A DNA stretch of 64,000 nucleotides from Antedon bifida (taxonomy: Eukaryota; Echinodermata; Crinoidea; Comatulida; Antedonidae). A program made the translations under genes and the position numbers. Shown here piece by piece: positions 38,082 through 52,900 of this stretch. The stretch spans positions 1,798,001 through 1,862,000 of the forward strand of contig OY727096.1 of NCBI GenBank assembly GCA_963402885.1. Direction: 5' to 3'. The first letter of the stretch is position 1. Each line of letters starts with the position of its first letter. The notes below the pieces were generated by a model. The model saw nothing but the letters and a program-made list of their open reading frames with translations. It had not been told where the DNA came from and did not search any database.

Positions 38082-41000
38082 TCTTACGCACCTTTGTAGA
38101 CCATTTGTGTTTAAATATGACTCCAGCAGAAACCAACAGTCCAATAACAATGCCGGCAAAGAACAATCCTATTGCAATCTCTATTGAACTTGATGAAGCT
38201 GTAAAATACAATAATTTATCATTCCAATTATGACGTTGTATATGAAATTGAAAATATCTTTACCCATCGAAAAATTGAAATCGAAATTGATCCAACATCT
38301 TTGAACACCATATAAACTCTTTCTCATACACTACTATCATAACAATACGCATGTGCGAAAGACAAAACTTTACTAGTATGTCATTTGTGGGGAGGAGTAG
38401 TCTTTTATCAATTTTCTGTAATTTGTACTATACTAATCCTCTTTTGATCTTTGACCCCAAGTTATGAACACCACACGAGTGTAGAGGAAATTAAACAAGT
38501 AGCGTTTTAAATGTTGCCAGAAAGAAAGAACTGGATGAAAAAATATTTTTCGGTAGGTTAAAACATTTGCAAGGAGTAATCTTACTAAAAAATTAACACA
38601 AATAACATATATACTGAAATACATAGAAAGTAGTAATAATTCAACCAAAACACAGTAGAACATTGTCTAATTTCTTCTGGAAGTTTGCTCCATATTCTAG
38701 GACATGTAACAGACGATGAATTTTAAAAGCGTATTCGTCTTGGCCTTGCAGTGTAACAAAAGCCATGCACGTCCCTTGAAAGAATCATTAATGCTTTACT
38801 GGATTGTCAATGAAGGGACATCAAAATATAGGTTATATTTTTATACATTTTTTTGAAACATTTAATTGAATTACGTACATTCTTTGTTTTCACAGTTATC
38901 ACCCTTAAAGTCCGTCGCACATTCTTCTACGCCATTGTTTACCATACATGTTCCACCATTACTGCATTTCTTAGCACAGATGGGTTCTGTAAAACAAAGT
39001 TTATAAATTATATACAGTACAGACGAAGAGCTTTTGATTCCACACAATTTCCACATTTACAATCAAACAAACGTTCACCACTGAAGAGTATAGTAGTCTA
39101 CCTTACGAGTCTGGAAACCTACCTTCAACTGTGACAGTAAACGAACAGGTTCCTTGATTACCAGATGAATCCAACGCCGTAAAAATCACAGTAGTTTCAC
39201 CAGATTCAAAGATTGATCCAGAAGGAATATTAAAACTTTCAGAAGCAATACCAACGTTGTCAGTTGACGTTGCGTTGTATGTCACTACAGCAGTTGTGGT
39301 GTCATCGGTCGAGTTGGTGATGATGTCATCACTCGGACAAGTTACAACAGGATTCTCGGTATCTTAAATGAAATTCATTTTGCATAACGATTCATGAAAG
39401 TTATCTTCTATTTTATACAAGAAAAAATTCTAGTAGATTGACTAGAATTAAATTCTAAATATTATTTAGACTTTTAGAGTTTTTACCAAATATGACTCGG
39501 GTACCAATGACCAATGGTAAAAATGGAACACGGTATGAAAATTTGAACACGGTTACCGTAGAAAAACAAACAAACTTAAAGATTACTTCAAACGGTTCCT
39601 AGAAATGTATTACTATCAATATCATTTTATGACGCTATATTTTCTTGAAAGTGTCTGTGGAATTATATATGTTACTGTAGTGTTATCTAATGAACATAAT
39701 GTTGCTTTTAGTTCTATCCAATGGGTTACTGGTCGATTGGTTTTACCATCATCTGTTGGTAATATAAAATCTTCCAGACAACCATTCATTTCTGAGGAAC
39801 ATGCATGCTAATCTCGGATTATGACATTTTGTAGTCGTTACCGTACTGGTCTTTGATGGTACACAGATATCTCATGTGGATACACCAATGCAATATAACA
39901 ACAGGACCCTGATGAGCTCGCCTTGCCAAGATAGGAACTCGACGTAACAGTCCTTTCACCTTATGTCTGATACCAACAGTACTGTACTATGTACATATTC
40001 TCCGCGCGTTGTCTGTAAGGGGCGTGAAACTGATCATGCCGCATGCAGCCACGGAAAACCCCTTTATCGCCTTGATTACTGTACACCGGCAAGTATGATG
40101 AGAATATGAATGGTATTTTTCAAAACAATTGTCGTAGGGAAAATGTCAAGTTGTTTTCCAATAGTGCTTAACAATATTTATTATTTAGGCCTACATTAAT
40201 TACATTACAATACACACATAAATAACAAATACACACGATTACGAATGGAATGAACATAATAATAATAATGACACACCTTTGTAAGATATAATGATAACTC
40301 CAGTTTGTGAGTAATTCAGTTCAATGTCCTGAAATACCTTTGTTGTGACTGATGTGGATATATTTGCGTTTATGGTTGCTTTAACTTTCTTTATGTTATC
40401 CTTTCCCCAACTCGTATAATAAATGAAGTCTTGATAATAAAACACGTTGAATATATTCGGTTCAGTTTTATGAACATTCTGCATTGAGTTTCCCCAGTAA
40501 TCGGTTCTATAAATTATGGATTTGCCATCATCATACAAAACGTCACTAACAATATACAGCCAACCACCTAATTAAAATAAAAAGTTGTGAAGATGCTTTT
40601 TTTGCTTAGGTCGTTATTGAAATTATGATGAAATTGTACATGAGCTTTTACCGAACATCATCAATTCAAAACAATTGCCTATGCAGCCTATTATAGTTAT
40701 ATTTATTTTTTTCCGGCGAAGTTCCTTCGAGCATCTGCACTTTATTTTGGTGTTACTGTTATTTGTTTGGAGTTTTGTCTATATTATTTGTAAAATGGAT
40801 AATAAAACTGAAACTGAATTATTGTAAACGAGATATTCCCAAACGAAGCCTGTATAATTTTGTGTGGTTATATTTTAGCATCGACAACCATAGACGTTGT
40901 ATGCCACATTTGGAAAAACCATATGCTGTCACTATCTAATTATAAAATTCAAATTTATTATTATATTGGTTTTAATTTAGTGCCACTGTTGGCCTACTGA

Positions 41001-41564
41001 AATAACCAGAATATGGATGTATCATCCGTAGGTCTACTGTACATGCATCTGTCAAAATCCTTTAAGAAACATATCGGTTATACCTTCCACATCTAATGAT
41101 ATACTATCAACCCCATACAATCGGTCCAGTATCCGCTGCTTATCTCGACCCTCGTAAGTACCTCGTTCAATAGAACTGTCACCAGACCAAAATAATGTTC
41201 TATAAAAATATTAATATAAACCATTGATCACATAGGCCTATATATCAAGAAATACAGTACTAGAAAGGTCCAGTTCAATGTTGTGTCAACTTATAATGGT
41301 TCAATTTGAAGTTTCAATGCCAGGATTACAAATGCAGTAGAGTAGACTAATATACACAACATAGCGAATAACTGTACTAAAAAATACACAATATTAAAAT
41401 ATAACAAAACATAATTTGACCCGTTTCCAATTGAATAAATCTTGCTTATTTGAAGGATAGGTATTTACAAATTTAAATTCCACCACTAAGACTTTTCAAA
41501 AATATTTAAAAAAGGGAATTATTTTAATATAAAAAATTATCGGTTTTTTGTTTGTATGTTTTTA

Positions 41565-41690
41565 GTCGCGTGGACGCGACTCTATAGTTCACTATGTCGG
41601 TCGGTCGGTCGGTCTGTCTGTCGGTCTGTCGGTCTGTCTGTCGGTCCGGTATCACTATGCATTGTAGCACGCGACTTAATGGCTGTTGGC
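41565..41690. repeat. Insertion with a GTCGGTCT microsatellite in the gene 6 intron
   Basis: About 120 bp beginning AGTCGCGTGGACGCGACTCT, then GTCGGTCGGTCTGTCTGTCG repeats (about 41595-41645), then GTAGCACGCGACTTAATGGC. The aligned gene 1 intron near 5740 lacks it. GTCGCGTG and CACGCGAC are inverted, suggesting a small repeat element. Confidence 0.6.
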
Positions 41691-43638
41691 CTTGTTTATA
41701 CATATCTGTCCTCTGCTTTGTTTTGTATAGAGGTCCCTCATCGTACTATGCTAATTTTGTTTTCCATTACATGGTTACAATCAATGCCTTTGTGCCCTTC
41801 TTGACCAGAACTTAGACTTCTTAGGTTGGAATATATTTGGATTGAATTGAAGGCAAGCAATGAATTTCAGCTTTTTACGTTGAGAAAAAATTGGTTGTAT
41901 AAAAGTGGATATAAATAAGTAGACAGGTTTATATAACAGGATGTATTTAGCACTGCAGTATAGAGCATAATTATTTTGTTGTTTTGGGTATTATTGAAAT
42001 TACACGAAGATATCAATCAAGTATTGTTGTTACCTGTTTGACGTGAGTACAGCAATGCTGGTTCCGGAACTAATCTGTGTAATTATAGTTTTACGATCAC
42101 TTCCATCAATTTGCATAGACTCAATGTCATAACCACCCGCCCAAAAAATGGTTCTAGATATATGGTCAATTGCGATACTAATACTCCATGGATCTGAAAT
42201 AGTAAAATAATCATCATGTATATTCATATATTAATGTTACGTTTCACTTAATTTGGAGAATGTGATTTATACTAAAGAACTAGAACTTACTATTTATTTC
42301 ACTGACAACAACAGTAAAACTTTCTCCGCTTAGAGGCGTCTTTAGTATCTGTCCGTTCGCAACGTCTGTTATATAAATTTCTTGTAAAACTGGATCGTAG
42401 TCAATTCCAGAAAATTCAAATGTACTGTTGAAATAGTAAGTTTGCAATTCAGACATCCCGTTGCTTAATCGCCCTCCGTATATTGCTCCGTATTCAAATG
42501 CCAGTATGATGTCATTTTCGCCTGCTGAAACTTAGATACAATTTGTAACATTTAGACATTAAATATCAAGGGCAGCAGACACAGTAACTTAGCGAGTTAT
42601 TCATTAGAAACATCTCAAGTATTTAGTTACTCTAAGCTGTATCGGTAACTTAATCAGCTTAGGCTACGATGTGAACTGAAGTAATTATCTAAACTGTAGT
42701 TAACATACACTTTTCTTGGTGTTCTTTAAATAGATTTGTATGCCTAGAGTTTATAGAGTGTAAACATGGTAAACTTACTGAGTGAAGCAAAGTTCCATGG
42801 TTTTAAACCTAAGCACATTGATTCATCTGCTCCATCTATACAGTCAATATTCCCATCACACGTAGAACTATCTGAAACACATGGCATCGTACCCGGAACA
42901 CACTGGAAATCACTGCATGGTACTGGAAAAATAAATTATATAAGCATTTTAAATTTAATCATTTAGTATTTTTGTAAATGGTACGAGTTTCTTTATAATA
43001 TTGGCCCATGATTGTCAAGTTCCGGGTCTTTCTCCAGGCGGAAGCAGTATATACAATTATACGATGTATCTAAGTATAACACGCAAGGCTTCTTTAATTC
43101 ATTCTAAAACACCACCCGAATTACTATAGTGTTGAAATGACATAAATTATTAGCATTATTATTATACTCACCGATGATAGTGACATTAAAAATACACGAG
43201 CCAACTTCTGTATCTCCATCAGTAGCAGTATAACGAACTTCAGTAGTTCCAATTAAAAATACACTTGGAGTCGCCAACGCAGGATTGTATATTTCTTGAA
43301 TGAAAGTCCTGACAATGGTGTAGTATCATCACTTACAGTTGGTGCCGTCCACGTGACCGTCGCCTGATTTGAATTAGGTTCTGTATTTTGTTCGATATCT
43401 GACGGGCAATTTGACCATACAGGAGGGGCTGAACAAAAAATGATGTTTATTTTGTTGTCATTGAAAACGTAGATACCGATAAGAAATATGGCTGAACGAA
43501 TAAGAAGAAGCTTATAACTTTCCAACATTTGCAAAATTCAGAAACGTGTCATCAGCAATCTGATAAAAGCTGCTTCGGGATTTTGCAAATACACCTTATC
43601 AACTCAAACTAAAAGAACTACATATTAACTGGCTTAAA

Positions 43639-43781
43639 CTCTGTCTACACTATCAAACTTTATGTGAAAAAATGTGATGTGCCGATATATGGACATGCTT
43701 TCATATCACTACCATATTTAAGCATATCACTACCATATTTGGGCACATCACACTTTTTTCAAACTAGTTTGATAGACAGAG
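43639..43781. mobile_element. MITE with CTCTGTCTA ends, gene 6 copy
   Basis: The left arm here is CTCTGTCTACACTATCAAAC, longer than in gene 3. The right arm is CTAGTTTGATAGACAGAG. It lies upstream of HYR1 in the first intron. Confidence 0.75.
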
Positions 43782-44108
43782 CTATAAATAAACAATCTAC
43801 ACAACTAAAACACAGCACTTTTTATTATTTATAATACGCTGTCAGCAGCTATTCAGATGTTTGGATAATTTTAAAAACAAAGCATTAACGTAATTGAATA
43901 CCGGTCGAAGTTTGTATAAATATATGCACCATTTTAAAAAGCTTCACACTAACGAGGGGAAACGTTTCCCGTACATGTTTGCACAATCGTCCGCCGCTAA
44001 TAAAATATGAGATTTTATCTTTTGAAACGAGTTCAATATCTTACCTGTATACACATTACTTATAGTTAGGGTTAACATAATGTAATGTAACAGCATGTTT
44101 ACGTTCAT

Positions 44109-46747
44109 TTTCTTCCTGATGACAAACTAATTATTAAAGATAAAAGGCGCTCCAAAAATGATAAATAGGCCCTATGTTGTATTATGAGCTTCAAACCAAT
44201 CTGACGTTGAGAACAGGAAATAATATACAAATAGACATGGTTTGTGTCCTTGTCATCCGAGCATTGTAATTTCGTTGTTTATTTAAAATTATATTGTACA
44301 TATTTAATTTGCTTGAAAGTTACCAAATATTATATATATATATGCATGGATGATCACTTTGTACGATACAGTGTTTCCTGAATATTTGTACTCTCTCCAT
44401 GCTCTCTCACGTATAAAGTGACAATGAGCACCGCTACAATTATTTAACTTTGATTAGTAGTCATTATAATGCAAGTAACTATTTTGATGAATAATTGTGA
44501 AATTGAATAAGGGGAAAAAAGATTAAAACTGGATCAAATGGTCGAATAAACATGATCAGTAGTTAATGATATTGGCATGGGTCTTGATTCATGCATGCAG
44601 ACAGTGATCTCTTCTTATACCCAGATTTTACTTGGAACTTTTCAAACAGTCTTTTAGCTTCAATGCTTCAATTTTGATTATTTCTCTTCCTTTAGATGCC
44701 CGTCTTGCTTCATCTTACTCTTCTTTCAAATTGTTGCTCAAGAACCATCTTCTCCTTGTTTAGTTACTTCCTATTTCCTGTCTTTTCTCTCTGAGATGGC
44801 CAATTTAATTTAATTCAATGTTTTAATTGATTTCCCTTTTGATTCTTATCATTCTGTGCATTATTTTATTTTGTTAAACTTTATAAATTCTATTAATTTT
44901 AATGTTTAATTGTTGCATGTTTATGTCTTGTCATATTGTATTTTTGTGAAGTCCCTGATGATCAGTTTTAGCTGGATGGACCACACTCAATAATGTTGAA
45001 ATAAAAATGAATAAAATAACAATTTTATTCACTGTGATCGAAAGGGCGCTCTCTATGACGACTGGATAATTGGCGCAAACGATTGTCAGAGCATTTGCCT
45101 TACTGTGGTATATACAACTATTGTTTATAACCCCCTCTTACGGATAATTGTCTTAGTCGAGTGTTGTAAGACGACTATATTGTTTTTATCTTTTTTATTG
45201 TACTAAAAAACGCATATATTTTAACTTGTGAATCTTAATTTCACAATTGTATATACTGTACTCTGTATTTTGTTATTTTGGAGAGCTTGGCACATCGTTG
45301 TTATGTAGACCTAAGTGCTGATATCCTCTTATAAAATTTTCTAATAACTCTCTCTATTGTGCATCTTTCCAAAATACAACTACTGTTGTTGTTGCCATAT
45401 GTACTGACAATTTAAATACCCTTATTTTAAAAAGTTAATGCTGATCGTCATCGAAGTACTCAATTATATATAACATTTTTATAATATAATTTTTTTTTAA
45501 ATGTTTGGTGCTATCACATTTGTATTTCCTTCTGTTAATTTAACCTGTTTTTAGTGAGGCCATGTGTTTTAGTGACGTCAGTTGGTTAAGAATACAATTA
45601 TTAGTACAGTATAAGTGCAATTATATAATTCTTAATAAAACAGTAACAGTAACATTATAATTTTAACACAAATATCAACACAATAGTCAACAACATTGAT
45701 AGTCTACGAATATACCGAAGTCAAATCTTTCCGGACTTCGGGCCTACATTTTAGACATGTAGGTGACGGGTAAAATCCAGTATACTGTAGGACTACTACT
45801 GTTAAATCAGGCAGAGAGATACATCTCCCTGAATCATCTAACCTTTTGCAAAGACAGAAGAAAGACAAAATGTATTTTGATTGAGTTCCCGTGAAATAAC
45901 AATTTTTACATGTCGTGAAACCTACTACTATAGCTAGTTAATATCTGTAAAGAGAAGTTAAATATAATATACAGATAACTACAATTAAATGAAAATGCAT
46001 TAACTATTTTCTAATTGATAACCTAAATTCTAAAACAAAATTTTAATAAAACTACATCAATTATAGTTATAATTTTAGTTTGTACTGTGCACCTGAATAA
46101 GAATATTATGACGATCATGAATTTAATATGAAAAACAATCACATTCTCATTAATCAAAGTTCAATGATAATCCTCATCGTATTCCCTAATTGTTGGCCAT
46201 CGAGCAAACAAAAATTCGTCATTTTCGGATTTCAGTGACCCATCTATCCAGGATAAACATGAAAATACATATTTGTCTCAGAATTTTGTAATACTCCCAA
46301 ATTCAAATTTAAAACACCGGAATATAATCTGCTGAGTATTATGCTGCCTAAGCTGAAAACATGTAACATAAAAAGAAGAGATATACTGTAACAACGACGA
46401 CGAAACGTAGCTTTAAAACTGTATATGTAGAAAAGTTATAATATAAAACGTATGCCAAGTTATTGTTTACAACACAAGTTTCTATTGGTTTTTCCTTTTG
46501 ATTTTACTTTTTGAAACTTCGCCACTTATAAACTTAAACAAATTTATTACCACTTCTTTCTTTTCCAGTCTGTTTTAATTTCATTAATTATTTGTAAATT
46601 GAAAGAAATGTTTTTTATTGTTATTTTGATTTGAAAGAAATAAATGTTAACTTGAATGAATGAATGAATGAAAAAAGATTGCCCAAAACCGCTTTATGCT
46701 AAAAATAAAAACAATAGTACAATTATAATTCTTTTACAGAATTACGT
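44109..46747. other. Spacer between gene 6 and gene 7
   Basis: Array spacer with a more diverged retroelement-like insertion (about 44590-45035). No gene seen. Confidence 0.7.
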
Positions 46748-46912
46748 TCATTTCTTTTTCGACTTATTTACATTAATGTACACAGTTTCCCTTTCCTTTG
46801 TTTCTTCTTCAACCGTGTCTTCTACAGTCATATACAGAGTATCATTGTTGTCTATGCCAACTGGCTGTATGGTTGCCATGTATTCATGCAGTTCCCCAGT
46901 GTCCGTGTGTGC
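46748..46912 (-). other. Tail exon with two TxYxx[VI] motifs (gene 7)
   Basis: Encodes 54 residues beginning [31 protein letters not shown] and [14 protein letters not shown] hold two motifs of the ITSM form TxYxx[V/I], 18 residues apart. A third Tyr, in HEYMAT, does not fit. Gene 6 (37043-37207) has the same tail; gene 9 has a diverged one. Confidence 0.75.
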
Positions 46913-49900
46913 CTGAAAAAAAACCCAGCCAATTAGAACGTTTTAATAACACGATACCTAAGTGTGGATGTGATCTTGCACTTAATGAGGATCCGAAGAA
47001 ATGGTTAAATAATTATTAATATCATTAGAATAAGGATACAGTAAATGATAAAGTGAGCGAAGAATGGTTCACCAACAGAATCGGAATCCGAAAGGGATGG
47101 ATTTATTTTAGAAAGGGATGACATGGTGTGCATAGGATATAATATAGTTTTTGTAAAGTTAACAACTTACATCGGGATTGCTTGAATCAGTAAATCCGTT
47201 TTCGGCCGATTTCTTCTGTGAATTATAAAAAAAAAAATTAAATAAATGAATTACTACTTCATGATGTTAATCTTCATTGCGTGCACGTCGCTCCAGCTGA
47301 ACAATCATAGTTTTTTAGAACCTTGGAATCTCGAAGCACAAATAAGACAAAATGAAGGTACTATGTATCGGTTAGTCACATTCAATTTTCGCGCTGTATA
47401 AAAAATACTCAACATTTTTTGTTTGCATTTTCTCAGGAACCACGAGATATGGTAAGATCAGTTAACTACCTACTGCTGAAAAAAAATAGTAGTGTTTTTA
47501 TAGCAGAATTTCCTTTCTGTATAATGTTTGAAATTTATTTCCGTCCTCTTCTTTCTTTAAGCCCGTTCGTACGTAACAATTTAGACGTGTAATGGTCGCG
47601 TGTGGTGTAAATTTTGAGATAAACTAGCAATTTAAATTGTTCATTATCTTGCTGAAAGTTTATCTCAATTATTTACACCACACGCAACCATTACACGTGT
47701 AAATTGCTACGTCCGAACGGGCTCTTACGCACCTTTGTAGACCATTTGTGTTTAAATACGACTCCAGCAGAAACCAACAGTCCAATAACAATGCCGGCAA
47801 AGAACAATCCTATTGCAATCTCTATTGAACTTGATGAAGCTGTAAAATACGATAATTTATCATTCAAATTATGACGTTGTATATGAAATTGAAAATATCT
47901 TTACCCATCGAAAAATTGAAATCGAAATTGATCCAACATCTTTGAACACCATATAAACTCTTTCTCATACACTACTATCATAACAATACACATGTGCGAA
48001 AGACAAAACTTTACTAGTATGTCATTTGTGGGGAGGAGTAGTCTTTTATCAATTTTCTGTAATTTGTACTATACTAATCCTCTTTTGATCTTTGACCCCA
48101 AGTTATGAACACCACACGAGTGTAGAGGAAATTAAACAAGTAGCGTTTTAAATGTTGCCAGAAAGAAAGAACTGGATGAAAAAATATTTTTCGGTAGGTT
48201 AAAACATTTGCAAGGAGTAATCTTACTAAAAAATTAACACAAGTAACATATATACTGAAATACATAGAAAGTAGTAATAATTCAACCAAAACACATAAAC
48301 TTATGTTAGTACTTCAAGATAACATGTTTGGTGAGCTAAAGTCTGATACTGTAGAACATTGTCTAATTTCTTCTGGAAGTTTGCTCCATATTCTAGGACA
48401 TGTAACAGACGATGAATTTTAAAAGCGTATTCGTCTTGGCCTTGCAGTGTAACAAAAGCCATGCACGTCCCTTGAAAGAATCATTAATGCCTTACTGGAT
48501 TGTCAATGAAGGGACATCAAAATATAGGTTATATTTTTATACATTTTTTTGAAACATTTAATTGAATTACGTACATTCTTTGTTTTCACAGTTATCACCC
48601 TTAAAGTCCGTCGCACATTGGCATTCTTCTACGCCATTGTTTACCATACATGTTCCACCATTACTGCATTTCTTAGCACAGATGGGTTCTGTAAAACAAA
48701 GTTTAGAAATTATATACAGTACAGACGAAGAGCTTTTGATTCCACACAATTTCCACATTTACAATCAAACAAACGTTCACCACTAAAGAGTATAGTAGTC
48801 TACCTTACGAGTCTGGAAACCTACCTTCAACTGTGACAGTGAACGAACAGGTTCCCTGATTGCCAGATGAATCCAACGCCGTAAAAATCACAGTAGTTTC
48901 ACCAGATTCAAAGATTGATCCAGAAGGAATATTAAAACTTTCAGAAGCAATACCAACGTTGTCAGTTGCGGTTGCGTTGTATGTCACTCCAGCAGTTGTG
49001 GTGCCACCATCGGTTGAGTTGGTGGTGATGTTACTCGGACAAGTTACAACAGGATTCTCGGTGTCTTAAATGAAATTCATTTTGTATAACGATTCATAAA
49101 AGTAATCTTCTAAAAAATTCTAGTAGATTGACTAGAATAAAATTCTAAATATTATTTAGACTTTTAGAGTTTTTTCACAAAATATGACTCGGGTACCAAG
49201 GACCAATGTTGAAATCATCATCTGTTAGTAATATAAAATGTCCACACAATTTCCACATTTGCTACGACGCATCGTCATCAAACAAAGGCTTAAACGTTCA
49301 CCACTGAAGGGTATACCTACGAGTGCGGAAACCTACCTTCAACTGTGACAGTAAACGAACAGTTTCCTTGATTACCAGATGAATCCAACGCCGTAAAAAT
49401 CACAGTAGTTTCACCAGATTCAAAGATTGATCCAGAAGGAATATTAAAACTTTCAGAAGCAATACCAACGTTGTCAGTTGATGTTGCTGTAGATGTCACT
49501 AGAGCAGTATTCCCATTTGAGTTTGTGACAATGTCACTCGAGCAAGTTACAACAGGATTTTCAGTGTCTTGAATAAATCATTGATTATTTGTTTAATTGC
49601 CAGACAATATGTTATTATAATAATTTACTAGGATTAGTAGAATTAAAATAGGGTTTGAAATACTTAGATAGGGACCATAACATCGAGTAGTAATTCAACA
49701 ATTTGAAACATTTTTCCCTACCCACAATTGTTATGAAAATGTACAATTTATTATAATAATATTCACAACAAACCTAGGCCTAGGCCTATAATACACTTTA
49801 GTGTGTTATGTATGGGTTTTAGGCCCTATTTATAATTAACAAAAGAACATGAATGAAAAACCTTTGAAAGATATAATTGTAACCCCTGCTGCTTGAGATA

Positions 49901-52900
49901 AAGTTCGTTGAAATACATTTGTAGTGACTGGTGTGTGTATTTTGAAACCGTTAACGTTACCGGTTGTAACTTTCTTTACGTCATCTCCGTCCCAATCCGT
50001 ATAATAAATAAAGCTTTTATAATAGAACACGTCAAGTACTCTTTCAGAAGGTATGCTAGTAACATACTTCCTAAAATTACCCCAGTAATCACTTCTATAA
50101 ATCGTGGTATCATGAAAATAATGTTCAACGGCAGCATAATACAGCCAATCACCTTTAAAATACAAAATTATTAAATGATACACAGTTATAAACCTAAGAT
50201 AAAGATGGGCAAATTCAATTTTAAAATTAAATTGAAAACATTTCAACTAAGTTGCCTTTTTTAACGATTGTGCGTGAATCCCTTATAACTTCATAAATAC
50301 CGCCTTATTTGTTTTTATTGATGTATTTTAATGTTTAATGTATTTATATTTATTATATATTGATGTGCCAAATAAATGAAATAAAAAGAATGGGTCTAGA
50401 TGTAGGCCTAACAGTATTTCAAACCAGGACAATGTTTGAATGCCTATAATTTAAACAAAATCATAGAAACGTATAAAATAGAAAAATTGGATGGTTTATA
50501 ATATGGATTTACAAATGTTTCATTCTAAGTTCCTTTTTTCTTTTTATGTTCACCAAATTGTCTTGATCTACCGTACCTTGCACATCCAATGACAGACCAT
50601 TAATATCTTCTCGCATTGTTACCGTTTGCCTATCTTGACCCTCGTAAGTACTTCTTTCAATAGAACTGTCATCAAACCAAAACAATGTTCTATAGAAAAT
50701 ATTATTGCTAATTAACGAAAAGTACAGTACTCAAAATATCTCTTCACCCAATAGGTCAACTTTAAAGGTTCTCAGTGTCAATAATACAAATGAGTTAGTA
50801 TTGAAACAGCGGCATGACGAAATCGTCTAAAAATGGTTCTAAACGTAACAAAAAACATGTATCCGTTTCCAATTGAATACAGTATGTGAAGTGATTTCAA
50901 CTTTGCAACGGTGAAAAAACCTCACTTGTACACGTCACGGTATGCGTGAATTGTTGAATTGGATATTTCTAATTATTGTGAAACCCTCAAAAGTCACGAA
51001 TATATGAATTTATTAATTCGTTTATTCACGTATCAATAAAAAAGTTAAATAAATACAAGTTAAAACGACTGGATGCAATTACTAACAATACTAACAATAG
51101 TATTGTTATTTCTTTCTGTATTTATTTATTTATTTAAATACAATGCAGTAGAGATATAAATCTATGTTGTGTTGTGTTAGTTACCTGTTTGACGTGAGCA
51201 CAGCAATTCCTCTTGGATTGTTAATGCCTGTAAATATAGTTTTGCGTTCACTTCCATCCATTTGCACAGATTCAATGCTATCGTTTGCTGAGTCAGTCCA
51301 AAATATAGTTCTAGATATTTCATCAATAGCGATTCCCTCTGGACCTGAAAATCACGTTTGTTATAATACTAATTCTATAATACTCAAATAAGATTTGTTA
51401 ACGCACATACATTATCCACCAAAGTGCTCATATGAAAAAGGAAACTAATCCGTAAACCTAAAAACTACCGTAATCTTGACAAACCCCACATAACTGCATT
51501 ACGTTTGCCAGGAATGCTTACATCGGGTACATATAACTCGTAGGTGTTCTCACTTATGTGAGCATCTAACAAGACAATTTAAAACAAACAATTATTTATT
51601 GCCAACAACATAAAAATGTGATAGTAGATTTGCGAATGTGAAGGGGTAACTTTCCAAAGACAGGAGCTGCAACAGAAAAAGACCAAAGGAACGTGTAAAT
51701 CTGGGTTCAACAAGTAGAAGAATATCGCCGACCTAAGAGATGACATGTAACACCACATGAGCATTTCATGGGGTATGTGAAGACTTTCAAGGTAGGCCTA
51801 TTGGAAGCTTTAAAAAGTGTCTTGACACTAGAGCAGTTTTTGAGAGATACAGTTACCATGGGCCATGGGCTTAAAGAAAGCATGTATTTGAGTGTAATCA
51901 GGTTGAACGTATATACAATCTCAGAGATAGGAAGAATATAGCTTGAAAACAGATACAAAATTGACCCTGCTGAACAGAGTTTTAATCTAGGAAACAGGTT
52001 TCGACTTGGATTTTCCAACACACACTCTTTGTGGGCGATTAGAATTGTATAAAATGAAAACCAATAGAGCATTATCTTCATTCCGTAACTAATGATAAAT
52101 TACACTTTTGTGTGTTTATTAAAATAACATACATGTATTGTTATTTTCATTGACAACAACAGTTAAGCTTTCTCCGCTAAGGGGCGTCTTTAGTATTTGT
52201 CCGTTATCAACATCTGTCAAATAAATTTCTTGTAAAACCGGATCATAGTCGATTCCAGAAAATCCATATGTACTGTTGAAATAGTAAGTTTGTAATTCAG
52301 ACGTCCCGTTGCTTAACCTTCCTCCGTATATTGCTCCGTATTCACGATCTAATGTCAGTATTATGTCATTTTCTCCAGCTGAAACTTAAAAATGTAAAAG
52401 TAAAAAACCTTAGAAATTGTAGTAAAAATAGCAAACAAACTGTAACTTAGCGGGTAGGGCTTAGTTTGTAAAGTAACGTTCTGGTTATGAACTAGGCGCA
52501 CTAAACTGTAACTTACCCAGTAAAGTAACGTTCTCTGGTTGTGAACTAATTACTCTAAAGTGTAAGTAGTATAAAGTATCAGTCCCTGGATTACTATACT
52601 ACATGGTCAGCATAAACTTTTCCACGCTATCTGTTTTTTAAGAAACCAATAATTGTAAACTTACTGATTGAAGCAAAGTTCCATGGTTGTAAACCTAAGC
52701 ACATTGATTCATCTGCACCATCTATACAGTCAATGTTCTCATCACACGTAGAATTATCTGGAACACATGGTATTGTACCCGAGACACACTCGAATTCACT
52801 GCATGTAGCTGAAGAATGAAATTGATATGATGAAATAAAAACCTCAACCATTCGGTCACTAAAAGTAACAATCCACGGCACATTTACATACGGCCAACCA

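Larger units (their letters stand above)
37043..44108 (-). pseudogene. Gene 6: long receptor copy with a frameshift in HYR1 and a broken EGF
   Basis: Exons: 44108-44045 signal; 43428-43172 HYR, 257 nt; 42922-42779 LDLa; 42524-42291, 42193-42034, 41199-41084 and 40567-40277 propeller; 39362-39123 single HYR; 38986-38879 EGF; 38198-38092 transmembrane; 37504-37460 [15 protein letters not shown]; 37207-37043 tail. The HYR1 exon lacks one base near 43294-43304 relative to genes 2 and 8, and the shifted frame stops at 43253. The EGF exon lacks 6 nt (QC of ECQCATDF), leaving five cysteines. The tail is complete, with TLYMTV and TVYINV. It could be a recent pseudogene, or a functional gene if the single base is an assembly error. 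Confidence 0.7.

Noticed and set aside
41556-41815. Cys/Ser/Arg-rich overlapping plus-strand frames
   Set aside because: Produced by the GTCGGTCT microsatellite.
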